Shown: piece by piece, positions 35,980-48,256 of the stretch
Position numbering within the stretch: the stretch's first letter is position 1
Layout of the letters: each line of letters opens with the position of its first letter
Source of the DNA: Streptomyces sp. R28
Lineage (GTDB): Bacteria > Actinomycetota > Actinomycetes > Streptomycetales > Streptomycetaceae
Length of the DNA stretch: 64,000 bases
Assembly: GCF_041052385.1 (NCBI RefSeq)
Contig: NZ_CP163439.1
Span: forward strand, 2,469,001-2,533,000
Direction of reading: 5' to 3'
Translations under genes and position numbers: made by a program
Notes under the pieces: generated by a model
Databases searched by the model: none
Seen by the model: the letters and a program-made list of their open reading frames with translations, nothing else
What the model was told of the DNA's origin: nothing

Positions 35980-36110
35980 CCCCGTGGTGGACTTCCGGGG
36001 CCATGTACGGCGGCAGAAGAGGAAGCCGGTGCAAGTCCGGCGCGGTCCCGCCACTGTCACCGGGGTAGAAAGCCCCGGGAGCCAGGAACTCTCGCCGCCG
36101 GTCTCGTCGA
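35980..36110 (+). promoter_or_regulatory. Cobalamin (B12) riboswitch
   Basis: The core is unmistakable: GGAAGCCGGTGCAAGTCC and GCGGTCCCGCCACTGT (36020-36057), then the B12 box GAGCCAGGAACTCTCGCCGC (36080-36099). CGGCGGC at 36008-36014 can pair with GCCGCCG at 36094-36100 to close the aptamer. It lies on the plus strand, 113 bases before cobD. A small CAGGG/CCCTG hairpin (36113-36130) follows, next to a Shine-Dalgarno, suggesting control of translation. Adenosylcobalamin binding should switch the operon off. Outer boundaries are approximate. Confidence 0.92.
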
Positions 36111-36147
36111 ACCAGGGCGTGGACACCCTGAGTGAGGACATAACGCG

Positions 36148-36207
36148 ATGCTCGCCTGCCGATCGACATGCAGTATCAGACCCGCGTCTGACCCAGCGGC
36201 CGGCTGA
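36148..36207 (+). CDS. Possible 19-residue leader peptide between riboswitch and cobD
   Basis: ATG at 36148 has a good ribosome site (GTGAGGA, 9 bases upstream), while cobD itself has none. The frame reads MLACRSTCSIRPASDPAAG and stops at 36205-36207, only 5 bases before the cobD ATG at 36213, and is not in frame with it. Ribosomes finishing this peptide could restart at cobD. Whether it is really translated is inference; the peptide has no family. Confidence 0.4.
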   Translation: MLACRSTCSIRPASDPAAG

Positions 36208-36212
36208 CCCCG

Positions 36213-37157
36213 ATGCGTGCCGATCGCGTCTTCGCGTACGGCGCCGCCGCCGGACTTGTCGGTGATCTGCTGCTCGGCGACCCTCGCCGGGGGCATCCGG
36301 TCGCCGCGTTCGGGCGGGCTGCCGCTGCCGTGGAACGGGTGTTGTGGCGCGACCACCGCGCGTGGGGTGCGGTGCACACCGCCGTGTGCGCCGGGGGCGC
36401 CGCCGCGGTCGGGGCGCTCGCCGCTCGTGTCGTCCGTACGTCCCCTGCCGCCTCCGTCGCGCTGACCGCCGCCGCCACCTGGGCCGTTGTCGGCGGGACC
36501 TCGCTCGCGCGCGAGGCGCGGGGCATCGGGCGGGCTCTGGAGGCGGGGGACGTCGAAGGGGCCCGGGAGCGGCTGCCGCGTCTGTGCGGCCGGGATCCGC
36601 AGGCGCTGGACGCGGACGGGATCGCCCGGGCCGTCGTGGAGTCCGTTGCCGAGAACACCTCCGACGCCGTCGTGGGGGCTCTCGTGTGGGGGGCCGTCGG
36701 TGGTGTGCCGGGGCTCGTCGGGTTTCGGGCCGTCAACACCCTTGACGCCATGGTGGGGCACAAGTCGGCCCGGTATCGGCGGTACGGGTGGGCTTCGGCC
36801 CGGCTCGACGATGTCGCCGGTTGGCCGGGAGCGCGGCTGACCGCCGTGCTCGCCGCTGTCGCCGGGGGCGATCCGCGGGGGGCCGTGCGGGCCTGGCGTG
36901 CCGACGCCGCCAGCCATCCCAGTCCCAACGCGGGCCCGGTCGAGGCGTCGTTCGCCGGCGCCCTCGGGGTGCGGCTGGGCGGGACCCTGTCGTACGGGGG
37001 GCGGGTCGAGCACCGGCCCGTGCTCAACGGCGGCGCCGGGCGCGCCGTCGTCACGCGCGACATCGAGCGTGCCGTACGGCTCTCACAACGCGTCAGTTGG
37101 CTTGCGCTCGGCGTCAGTGTCGCCGGGCGCCGCATCGTGAAGGGGCGTGCGTCATGA
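36213..37157 (+). CDS. cobD: Adenosylcobinamide-phosphate synthase (CobD/CbiB)
   Basis: A 314-residue membrane enzyme that joins aminopropanol (or its phosphate) to adenosylcobyric acid. Signatures: GLVGDLLLGDPRRGHPVAAFGR at the start, RDPQALDADGIARAVVESVAENTSDAVVGALVWGAVGG, RAVNTLDAMVGHKSARYRRYGWASARLDDV, and HPSPNAGPVEASFAGALGVRLGG. There are about four or five helices. It is the first enzyme of the riboswitch-controlled operon and overlaps cobQ by ATGA. No in-frame upstream start exists because of a TGA at 36204-36206 or nearby, so ATG 36213 is the start. Confidence 0.95.
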   Translation: MRADRVFAYGAAAGLVGDLLLGDPRRGHPVAAFGRAAAAVERVLWRDHRAWGAVHTAVCAGGAAAVGALAARVVRTSPAASVALTAAATWAVVGGTSLAREARGIGRALEAGDVEGARERLPRLCGRDPQALDADGIARAVVESVAENTSDAVVGALVWGAVGGVPGLVGFRAVNTLDAMVGHKSARYRRYGWASARLDDVAGWPGARLTAVLAAVAGGDPRGAVRAWRADAASHPSPNAGPVEASFAGALGVRLGGTLSYGGRVEHRPVLNGGAGRAVVTRDIERAVRLSQRVSWLALGVSVAGRRIVKGRAS

Positions 37158-38661
37158 CGGGCGGTGGGCTTCTGGTCGCCGGTACCACTTCCGACGCCGG
37201 CAAGAGCGTCGTCACCGCCGGGATCTGCCGGTGGCTGGTGCGGCAGGGGGTCAAGGTCGCGCCCTTCAAGGCGCAGAACATGTCCCTCAATTCGTTCGTG
37301 ACGCGGGAGGGGGCCGAGATCGGGCGGGCGCAGGCCATGCAGGCGCAGGCCTGTCGGGTCGAGCCCACCGCGCTGATGAACCCCGTGCTGCTCAAGCCCG
37401 GTGGCGAGCAGAGCAGCCAGGTCGTGCTCATGGGCAAGCCGGTCGGGGAGATGAGTGCCCGTGGGTATCACGGCGGGCGGCAGCAGAAACTCCTCGGGAC
37501 GGTGCTCGACTGTCTTGCCGAGTTGCGGGGCACGTATGACGCGGTGATCTGTGAGGGGGCCGGTTCTCCCGCCGAGATCAATCTGCGGCGGACGGACATC
37601 GTGAACATGGGGATCGCGCGGGGCGCGCGGCTTCCCGTGCTCGTCGTCGGTGACATCGACCGCGGCGGGGTCTTCGCCTCGTTCTTCGGGACGGTCGCGC
37701 TGCTCTCTCCCGAGGATCAGGAGTTCGTCGCCGGGTTCCTGGTCAACAAGTTCCGGGGGGACGTCTCGCTGCTCGAACCCGGGCTCGACATGCTGCACGG
37801 CCTCACCGGGCGGCGGACGTACGGCGTGCTGCCCTTCCGTCACGGGCTCGGCATCGACGAGGAGGACGGGATGGCGGTCTCCCTGCGGGGAGCGGTTCGG
37901 GAGTCCCAGGTCTCCGCCCCCGTCGGCGAGGACGTGTTGCGTGTCGCCGTCTGTGCCGTCCCGCTCATGTCCAACTTCACCGATGTCGACGCCCTCGCCG
38001 CCGAGCCGGGTGTCGTGGTGCGGTTCGTGGACCGGCCGGAGGAGCTGGCCGACGCCGATCTCGTCGTCATTCCGGGGACTCGGGGGACCGTGAAGGCCCT
38101 GGAGTGGCTGCGGGAGCGGGGACTTGCGGAGGCCCTCCTGCGAAGGGCCGCTTCGGGAAGGCCCGTCCTCGGGATCTGCGGCGGCTTCCAGATCCTCGGC
38201 GAGCACATCGAGGACGAGGTCGAGAGCCGGCGCGGGCACGTCGACGGGCTCGGAGTCCTGCCCGTGCGGGTGCGGTTCGCCCGGGAGAAGACCCTCACCA
38301 GGCCGGTGGGGGAAGCCCTCGGCGAGTCCGTCGAGGGGTACGAGATCCATCACGGGGTCGCCGACATCGACGGAGGGGATCCCTTCCTCGACGGCTGCCG
38401 GGTCGGTCAGACCTGGGGCACGCACTGGCACGGCTCGCTGGAGTCGGACGGTTTCCGGCGGGCCTTTCTGCGGGAGGTGGCGGCCGCCGCGGGCCGCCGC
38501 TTCGTGCCGGCCGCCGACACGTCGTTCGCCGCGCTGCGCGAGGAGCAGCTCGACCGGCTCGGCGACCTGATCGAACAGCACGCGGACACGGACGCGCTCT
38601 GGCGGCTCATCGAGTCGGGCGCGCCGCAAGGACTGCCTTTCATTCCACCGGGAGCGCCCGC

Positions 38662-38665
<4 letters not shown>
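37154..38665 (+). CDS. cobQ: Cobyric acid synthase (CobQ/CbiP)
   Basis: A 503-residue amidotransferase that amidates carboxylates b, d, e and g of adenosylcobyrinic acid a,c-diamide. The N-terminal synthetase domain has LLVAGTTSDAGKSVVTAGICRWL (P-loop) and KAQNMSLNSFVTREGAEIGRAQAMQAQA. The C-terminal class I-like glutaminase has the nucleophile Cys in VLGICGGFQILGE and His in EGYEIHHG. Length is normal. The ATG overlaps the cobD stop, and the stop overlaps the cobN ATG. Confidence 0.96.
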
Positions 38666-42314
<3,649 letters not shown>

Positions 42315-42318
<4 letters not shown>

Positions 42319-44324
42319 CCACCCCCTTCCCCTTTACGGCCGTTGTCGGCCAGGACGACCTGCGGCTCGCGCTGCTGCTGAACGCCGTGTCACCGGCGGT
42401 CGGCGGGGTGCTGGTGCGCGGCGAGAAGGGCACCGCCAAGTCGACGGCGGTGCGGGCGCTTTCGGCGCTGATGCCCGAGGTACCGGTGGTCGCCGGGTGC
42501 CGTTTCTCGTGCGACCCCGCCACTCCCGACCCCGCGTGCCCGGACGGGCCGCACGAGGCCGGGGCGGGCAGCGAGCGCCCCGCCCGTATGGTCGAACTCC
42601 CCGTCGGCGCCTCCGAGGACCGGCTGGTCGGCGCCCTGGACATCGAGCGGGCCCTCGCCGAGGGCGTGAAGGCCTTCGAGCCGGGCCTGCTCGCGGACGC
42701 CCACCGCGGGATCCTCTACGTCGACGAGGTCAACCTCCTCCACGACCACCTCGTCGACCTGCTGCTGGACGCGGCGGCGATGGGCGCGTCGTACGTCGAA
42801 CGCGAGGGCGTCTCCGTCCGGCACGCCGCCCGCTTCCTGCTCGTCGGCACCATGAACCCCGAAGAGGGCGAGCTGCGACCGCAGCTGCTCGACCGGTTCG
42901 GGCTGACCGTCGAGGTCGCGGCCTCACGCGAGCCTGATCAGCGGGTGGAGGTCGTACGGCGGCGGCTCGCCTACGACGACGATCCGGCCGGCTTCGCCGC
43001 GCGGTGGGCGGACGAGGAGGCCGCCGTACGGGCGCGGATCGTGGCGGCGCGAGAGCTGCTGCCGTCGGTGCGCCTGGGCGACAGGGCGCTGCGGCAGATC
43101 GCGGCGACCTGTGCCGCCTTCGAGGTGGACGGGATGCGCGCCGACATCGTGATGGCCCGCACGGCCACCGCGCTGGCCGCCTGGGCCGGGCGGACCGATG
43201 TGCTCGCCGAGGATGTGCGACAGGCGGCGCTGCTCGCGCTGCCGCACCGGCGCCGGCGCAATCCCTTTGACGCGCCCGGGCTGGACGAGGACAAGCTCGA
43301 CCAGACGCTGGAGGAGTTCTCCGGTGAGGGCGAGGGCGACGAGGATCCCGACCCCGACGGGCCCGGCGGGGGCGGCGGGCAGCCGCCGTCCGAGGGACCG
43401 CAGACCGACGACGGTGCTTCCGGCGCGCGGCCCGAAGCCGGCGAGGGCGGGGAGCCGCAGCCTTCCGAGGCCGGTTCGGGCGAGCAGTCCGCCGTACGGG
43501 CCTCCGAACCCTTCCGTACCAAGGTCCTCAGCGTGCCCGGCCTCGGCGAGGGTGCCGCCGGGCGGCGTTCGCGGGCGCGGACGGAGCATGGGCGGACCAC
43601 GGGGGCTCGGCGTCCCCGAGGGGCCCTGACCAAACTGCACTTGGCGGCCACCGTGCAGGCGGCAGCGCCGCATCAGCGGGCTCGGGGCCGGTCCGGGCCG
43701 GGGCTCGTGGTGCGGCGGGACGATCTGCGGCAGGCGGTTCGGGAAGGGCGCGAAGGGAATCTCGTGCTGTTCGTCGTCGACGCCTCGGGGTCGATGGCGG
43801 CGCGGCAGCGGATGAGCGCGGTGAAGGGCGCCGTGCTGTCGCTGCTGCTGGATGCGTACCAGCGACGGGACAAGGTGGGGCTCGTGACGTTTCGCGGGTC
43901 GGCCGCCGATGTCGCGCTGCCGCCCACGTCGTCGGTGGATGCGGCCGCGGCTCGGCTGGAGACGCTGCCCACCGGTGGGCGTACCCCGCTTGCGGCCGGG
44001 CTGCTCAAGGCCCATGAGGTGCTGCGGGTGGAGCGGCTCAGGGATCCGGCCCGGCGGGCGCTCGTCGTGGTGGTCACCGACGGGCGGGCCACGGGTGGCC
44101 CCGAGCCGGTCGCGCTCGCGGGGCGGGCGGCTCGGTTGTTCGCGGCGCAGGGCGTCGCGTCCGTGGTGGTCGACTGCGAGTCGGGGCCCGTACGGCTGGG
44201 GCTCGCGGGGCAGCTCGCGGGTGAGCTGGGCGGTACGGCCGTGACGCTGGACGAGTTGCGGGCCGAGTCGATCGCCGGGCTGGTCAGGGATGTACAGGGT
44301 GGGTCGAAGAGGAGGGCCGCGTAA
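42315..44324 (+). CDS. Fused ChlI/ChlD-type cobaltochelatase subunit
   Basis: A 669-residue protein combining two roles that are separate CobS and CobT in Pseudomonas. The N-terminal AAA+ ATPase (about 1-340) has RGEKGTAKSTAVRAL (Walker A), GILYVDEVNLLHDHLVDLLLDAAA (Walker B) and GTMNPEEGELRPQLLDRFGL. An acidic, Gly/Pro-rich linker (about 345-440) follows. The C-terminal VWA domain has the MIDAS motif DASGSMAARQRM and a GTPLAAGL-like TPLAAGLLKAHEVLRVERL. It should drive metal insertion by CobN. GTG start inside the cobN stop; TAATG overlap with cobO. Confidence 0.93.
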
Positions 44325-44923
44325 TGCCGCAGGGACAGCCGAGTGTGGTGCCAGACGATGGCCTGACGACCCGCCAGCGCCGTAATCGGCCGCTGGTCGT
44401 CGTGCACACGGGCATCGGCAAGGGCAAGTCGACCGCCGCGTTCGGGCTTGCCCTGCGGGCCTGGAACCAGGGGTGGCCCATCGGGGTGTTCCAGTTCGTC
44501 AAGTCGGCCAAGTGGAAGGTCGGCGAGGAGAACGCGCTGCGGGTGCTCGGTGCCAGTGGTGAGGGCGGGTCCGTCGACTGGCACAAGATGGGCGAGGGCT
44601 GGTCGTGGGTGCAGCGTGACGACCAGATGGACAACGAGGACAAGGCCCGGGAGGGCTGGGAGCAGGTCAAGCGGGACCTGGCCGCCGAGACGTACAAGCT
44701 GTACGTGCTGGACGAGTTCGCCTACCCGATGCACTGGGGGTGGGTGGACACCGACGAGGTCGTCGATGTGCTGCGGAATCGCCCCGGGAACCAGCACGTG
44801 GTCATCACCGGGCGGAACGCGCCCGAGAAGCTCGTCGAGTTCGCCGACCTCGTGACCGACATGTCCAAGGTGAAGCACCCCATGGACGTGGGTCAGAAGG
44901 GCCAGAGAGGCATCGAGTGGTGA
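44324..44923 (+). CDS. cobO: Cob(I)yrinic acid a,c-diamide adenosyltransferase (CobO/BtuR)
   Basis: A 199-residue cytosolic enzyme that attaches adenosine to cobalt using ATP. P-loop VHTGIGKGKSTAAFGLALRA (GIGKGKST at 30-37), QFVKSAKWKVGEENAL, and LYVLDEFAYPMHWGWVDTDEVV carrying the Walker-B-like acidic pair. The tail TDMSKVKHPMDVGQKGQRGIEW is a family end. Start codon overlaps the previous stop by one base. Confidence 0.96.
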   Translation: MPQGQPSVVPDDGLTTRQRRNRPLVVVHTGIGKGKSTAAFGLALRAWNQGWPIGVFQFVKSAKWKVGEENALRVLGASGEGGSVDWHKMGEGWSWVQRDDQMDNEDKAREGWEQVKRDLAAETYKLYVLDEFAYPMHWGWVDTDEVVDVLRNRPGNQHVVITGRNAPEKLVEFADLVTDMSKVKHPMDVGQKGQRGIEW

Positions 44924-44930
44924 TCGCGTG

Positions 44931-46520
44931 ATGTCCCCGTCCTCGCCCTCGCCGCCGTCCTCGTCCTCGTCCTCCTCCTCGTCCGTCCCTCGGCTGGTCA
45001 TCGCCGCGCCGGCCTCCGGCAGTGGCAAGACCACCGTCGCCACGGGGTTGATGGCCGCGCTCACCGCGCGCGGGCTTGCTGTGTCTCCGCACAAGGTGGG
45101 GCCGGACTACATCGATCCCGGGTATCACACGCTCGCCACCGGACGGGTGGGGCGCAACCTCGACGCGTATCTGTGCGGGCCGGAGTTGATCGGGCCGTTG
45201 TTCCTGCATGGGGCGCGGGGGTGCGACATCGCCGTCGTCGAGGGCGTCATGGGGATGTACGACGGGGCCGCCGGGGAGGGTGAGCTGGCGTCCACCGCGC
45301 ATGTGGCGAAGTTGCTGCGGGCGCCGGTGGTGCTCGTCGTCGACGCGTCGTCGCAGTCGCGGTCCGTCGCGGCGCTGGTGCACGGGTTCGCGTCGTGGGA
45401 TCCGGAGGTGCGGGTCGGGGGCGTGATCCTGAACAAGGTCGCCTCGGATCGGCATGAGGAGCTGCTGCGGGAGGCGTTGGACGCGGCCGGGGTGCCTGTG
45501 ATGGGGGTGCTGCGGCGGGTCGCCCAGGTGGATACGCCCTCGCGGCATCTGGGGCTGGTGCCGGTCGCCGAGCGGCGGGCCGCCGCTGTGGAGGCCGTTG
45601 CGGCGATGGCGGCGCAGGTTGATGCCGGGTGTGACTTGGAGGCGTTGCTGGGGCTGGCGCGGGGGGCGGGGGCGTTGTCTTGTGCGGCTTGGGATGCGGC
45701 TGAGGTCTTGGCCTCTTCGCCCCCGCCGCCCCTACCCGTCCCGTCCTCCAGGGGCTCCGTCCCTTCGACCCCGCTGGGGGCTGCGCCCCCAGACCCCCGC
45801 TTCGGCCCTGAACGGGCCTCGTCCTCAAGCGCCGGACAGGCTGGAGAGTGCGGTCCGGCGTCGACAAGCTCCGCCCCTCGTCCTCAAGCGCCGGACGGGC
45901 TGAAGAATGCCGACCGGCCTGTGAGAGTCGCCGTCGCCGGTGGTCCCGCCTTCACCTTCTCGTACGCCGAACACGCCGAACTTCTCGCCGCCTCCGGCGC
46001 CGAAGTCGTCCCCGTCGACCCGCTCCGTGACGAGCAACTCCCCGACGGCACCCGTGGCCTGGTCATCGGGGGCGGGTTTCCCGAGGTATACGCCGCCGAG
46101 CTGTCCGCCAACGAGCCCCTCCGCAAGGCCGTCGCCGCCCTCGCAGAGGCCGGCGCTCCCGTCGCCGCCGAGTGTGCCGGGCTGCTCTACCTCTGTCGGG
46201 AGCTGGACGGGCAGCCCATGTGCGGGGTGCTCGACGCCGGTGCCCGGATGAGCGAGCGGCTCACCCTCGGGTATCGGGACGCCGTCGCCGTCAGCGACAG
46301 TGTGCTCGCCGTCGCGGGGACGCGGATGCGGGGGCACGAGTTTCATCGGACCGTCGTCGAGCCCGGCTCGGGGACGGCGCCCGCCTGGGGGGTACGCGCC
46401 CCTCGACCGCGGGTCGAAGGTTTCGTACAGCAGGGCGTGCACGCGAGTTATCTGCACACGCACTGGGCCTCGCAGCCCGGTGTCGCCCATCGGTTCGTGG
46501 AGAGGTGCCGGACGTCATGA
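44931..46520 (+). CDS. cobB: Cobyrinate a,c-diamide synthase with an inserted linker
   Basis: A 529-residue glutamine amidotransferase for carboxylates a and c; relatives are usually nearer 450-460. Residues 1-18 are a Pro/Ser string (SPSSPSPPSSSSSSSSS) from TCC/TCG repeats. The synthetase domain has LVIAAPASGSGKTTVATGLMAAL, PHKVGPDYIDPGYHTLATGR, VVEGVMGMYDGA. Residues about 260-325 are a foreign Pro/Ser/Arg-rich linker. The glutaminase domain resumes at VRVAVAGGPAFTFSYAEHAELLAASGAEVVPVDPLRDEQLP, with AAECAGLLYLCRELDG (Cys) and HEFHRTVV. GTG at 44928 is an alternative start. Domain motifs are intact, so it is probably active. Confidence 0.92.
   Translation: MSPSSPSPPSSSSSSSSSVPRLVIAAPASGSGKTTVATGLMAALTARGLAVSPHKVGPDYIDPGYHTLATGRVGRNLDAYLCGPELIGPLFLHGARGCDIAVVEGVMGMYDGAAGEGELASTAHVAKLLRAPVVLVVDASSQSRSVAALVHGFASWDPEVRVGGVILNKVASDRHEELLREALDAAGVPVMGVLRRVAQVDTPSRHLGLVPVAERRAAAVEAVAAMAAQVDAGCDLEALLGLARGAGALSCAAWDAAEVLASSPPPPLPVPSSRGSVPSTPLGAAPPDPRFGPERASSSSAGQAGECGPASTSSAPRPQAPDGLKNADRPVRVAVAGGPAFTFSYAEHAELLAASGAEVVPVDPLRDEQLPDGTRGLVIGGGFPEVYAAELSANEPLRKAVAALAEAGAPVAAECAGLLYLCRELDGQPMCGVLDAGARMSERLTLGYRDAVAVSDSVLAVAGTRMRGHEFHRTVVEPGSGTAPAWGVRAPRPRVEGFVQQGVHASYLHTHWASQPGVAHRFVERCRTS
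45741..45904 (+). repeat. Dispersed GC-rich repeat inserted in-frame in cobB
   Basis: About 165 bases made of AGGGGCTCCGTCCC, the hairpin TGGGGGCTGCGCCCCCA (about 45776-45792), and two copies of CCTCGTCCTCAAGCGCCGGAC (about 45818 and 45877, each followed by a GGCTG). I recall these modules from Streptomyces intergenic regions. The reading frame stays open across it and adds about 65 linker residues. Confidence 0.7.
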
Positions 46521-47269
46521 GCAGCAGCAGGTTGATCGGAGTCGGGGTCGGTCCCGGCGACCCGGAGCTGGTGACCGTGAAGGGCGTCAACGCTCTGCGC
46601 GCCGCCGATGTCGTCGTCGTACCGGTGATGGCTGGAGTTGACGGAAAGGACGGCGGCGAGCGGGGGCGGGCCGAGGCGACGGTGCTGCACTACGTGCCCG
46701 AGGAGAAGGTCGTGCGGGTCGTGTTCGCGCTCAACGAGCGGACCGACCGGGCCCGGCGCGAGGCGGCCTGGGATGCGGCGGGCGAGCGGGTGGCCGAGCT
46801 GCTGCGCGGCCATTCCACCGTCGCCTTCGCCACCATCGGTGACCCCAACGTCTACTCCACCTTCACCTATCTCGCCCAGACCATCTGCGAGACGGTGCCC
46901 GGCACCGTCGTCGAGACCGTCCCCGGCATCACCGCCATGCAGGACCTCGCCGCCCGTTCGGGAGCCGTGCTCACCGAGGGGACGGAGCCGCTCACGCTCG
47001 TGCCCGTCACGGCGGGGGCGACGGTGCTCAAGGAGGCACTCGCCGGGCCCGGGACCGTCGTCGCCTACAAGTTCGGGCGGCAGGCCGCGGAGGTCGCCGA
47101 GGCGCTGCGGGAGACCGGGCGGATCGAGAACGCGGTGTGGGGGTCGGCGCTGGGGCTGTCGGAGGAGTCGATCCGGCCCGCCGCCGACCTCGACGAGACT
47201 CCCCTCCCCTACCTCTCGACGCTCATCGCACCCGCCCGGCGCGACGGCGTGCGGGGCGGCAAGCTGTGA
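46517..47269 (+). CDS. cobI: Precorrin-2 C20-methyltransferase (CobI/CbiL)
   Basis: A 250-residue SAM-dependent methyltransferase making precorrin-3A. LIGVGVGPGDPELVTVKGVNALRAADVVVVP is the canonical first loop; AFATIGDPNVYSTFTYL and VPGITAMQDLAARSG are the SAM-site motifs; VVAYKFGRQAAEVAEAL is typical of the C20 enzymes. ATGA overlap with cobB. It is followed by the only long gap within the operon, which holds a minisatellite. Confidence 0.94.
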   Translation: MSSSRLIGVGVGPGDPELVTVKGVNALRAADVVVVPVMAGVDGKDGGERGRAEATVLHYVPEEKVVRVVFALNERTDRARREAAWDAAGERVAELLRGHSTVAFATIGDPNVYSTFTYLAQTICETVPGTVVETVPGITAMQDLAARSGAVLTEGTEPLTLVPVTAGATVLKEALAGPGTVVAYKFGRQAAEVAEALRETGRIENAVWGSALGLSEESIRPAADLDETPLPYLSTLIAPARRDGVRGGKL

Positions 47270-47304
47270 GCCCCTCGCCCACCCCGCGGCACCACAACGC
47301 ACGG

Positions 47305-47421
47305 CACTCGCAGGACTCGTAGCAACCGCAGCAGCCGCCGCAACGCCCGCAGCACTCGTAGCATCCGCAGCCCCGCAGCCCCGCAGCCCCGCAGCAACTC
47401 GTAGCACTCGTAAGACCCGTA
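47305..47421. repeat. Minisatellite: 13 degenerate 9-bp units
   Basis: The 168-base gap between cobI and cobM is largely tandem units of consensus CACYCGYAG (CACTCGCAG, GACTCGTAG, CAACCGCAG, ... CACTCGTAA, GACCCGTAG). Total length is 117 bases, equal to 13 units of 9, although a few units are 8 or 10 long, including three CCCCGCAG in a row. The cobM ribosome site GGAGAGGA follows directly. Confidence 0.8.
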
Positions 47422-47437
47422 GGAGAGGACCCTTCCC

Positions 47438-48256
47438 ATGGCCGAAGCCCCCACCGGCAAGGTGACCTTCGTCGGTGCCGGCCCCGGCGCCGCCGATCTG
47501 CTGACGTTCCGTGCCGCGCGTGCCATCGCCGAGGCCGACGTCGTGATCTGGGCGGCCAGCCTGGTGCAGGCGGAGGTCCTCCAGCACGCGCGCGAGGACG
47601 CCGAGATCCTCGACTCGGCCACCATGTCCCTGGAGGACGTCGTCGCCGTGTACGAGCGGGCCCGTGAGGCCGGGCTCAAGGTCGCGCGTATTCACTCCGG
47701 TGACCCCGCCCTCTGGGGCGGTACGCAGGAGCAGCTCGACCGGTGTGCCGGGATCGGCGTCGAGACCGAGATCGTGCCCGGGGTCTCGGCCTTCTCCGCC
47801 GTGGCCGCGCTCGCCCAGCGGGAGCTGACCATCCCCGAGGTCGCGCAGTCCGTCGTCCTCACCCGGCTCGGTGGCGGCAAGACGCCGATGCCGCCCGGCG
47901 AGGAGGTGCGGGAGTTCGCCAAGCACGGGACCACCATGGCGATCTTCCTGTCGGCCGCCCGTAGCGGGCAGCTCGTGCGGGAGCTGCTGGAGGGCGGGTA
48001 TCCGACGTCCACTCCGGTCGTCGTCGCCTACCAGGCGACCTGGCCGGAGGAACTCGTCGTGAAGTGCACGATCGGGACGCTGGAGGAGACCGTCAAGGAG
48101 CACAAGCTCTGGAAGCACACCCTGTTCCTGGTCGGCCCGGCCCTCGACGCGCAGGGCACACGCTCGCACCTCTACCACCCCGGTCACTTCCACGGGTACC
48201 GGAAGGCCGACCCTCAGGCACGCCGGGCGCTGCGCGAGCGAGGGGCGAGCACGTGA
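47438..48256 (+). CDS. cobM: Precorrin-4 C11-methyltransferase (CobM/CbiF)
   Basis: A 272-residue methyltransferase making precorrin-5. VTFVGAGPGAADLLTFRAARAIAEADVVIWAASLV, ARIHSGDPALWGGTQEQ, VPGVSAFSAVAALAQRELTIPEVAQSVVLTR, and GTTMAIFLSAARSGQLVREL are all family motifs. GGAGAGGACCC lies upstream of the ATG. It overlaps cobL by GTGA. Confidence 0.95.
   Translation: MAEAPTGKVTFVGAGPGAADLLTFRAARAIAEADVVIWAASLVQAEVLQHAREDAEILDSATMSLEDVVAVYERAREAGLKVARIHSGDPALWGGTQEQLDRCAGIGVETEIVPGVSAFSAVAALAQRELTIPEVAQSVVLTRLGGGKTPMPPGEEVREFAKHGTTMAIFLSAARSGQLVRELLEGGYPTSTPVVVAYQATWPEELVVKCTIGTLEETVKEHKLWKHTLFLVGPALDAQGTRSHLYHPGHFHGYRKADPQARRALRERGAST

Noticed and set aside
47209-47679. Minus-strand frame with a Leu-Arg-Val repeat across the minisatellite
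   Set aside because: The repeat arises only from the 9-bp tandem units; the frame runs antisense into cobI and cobM.
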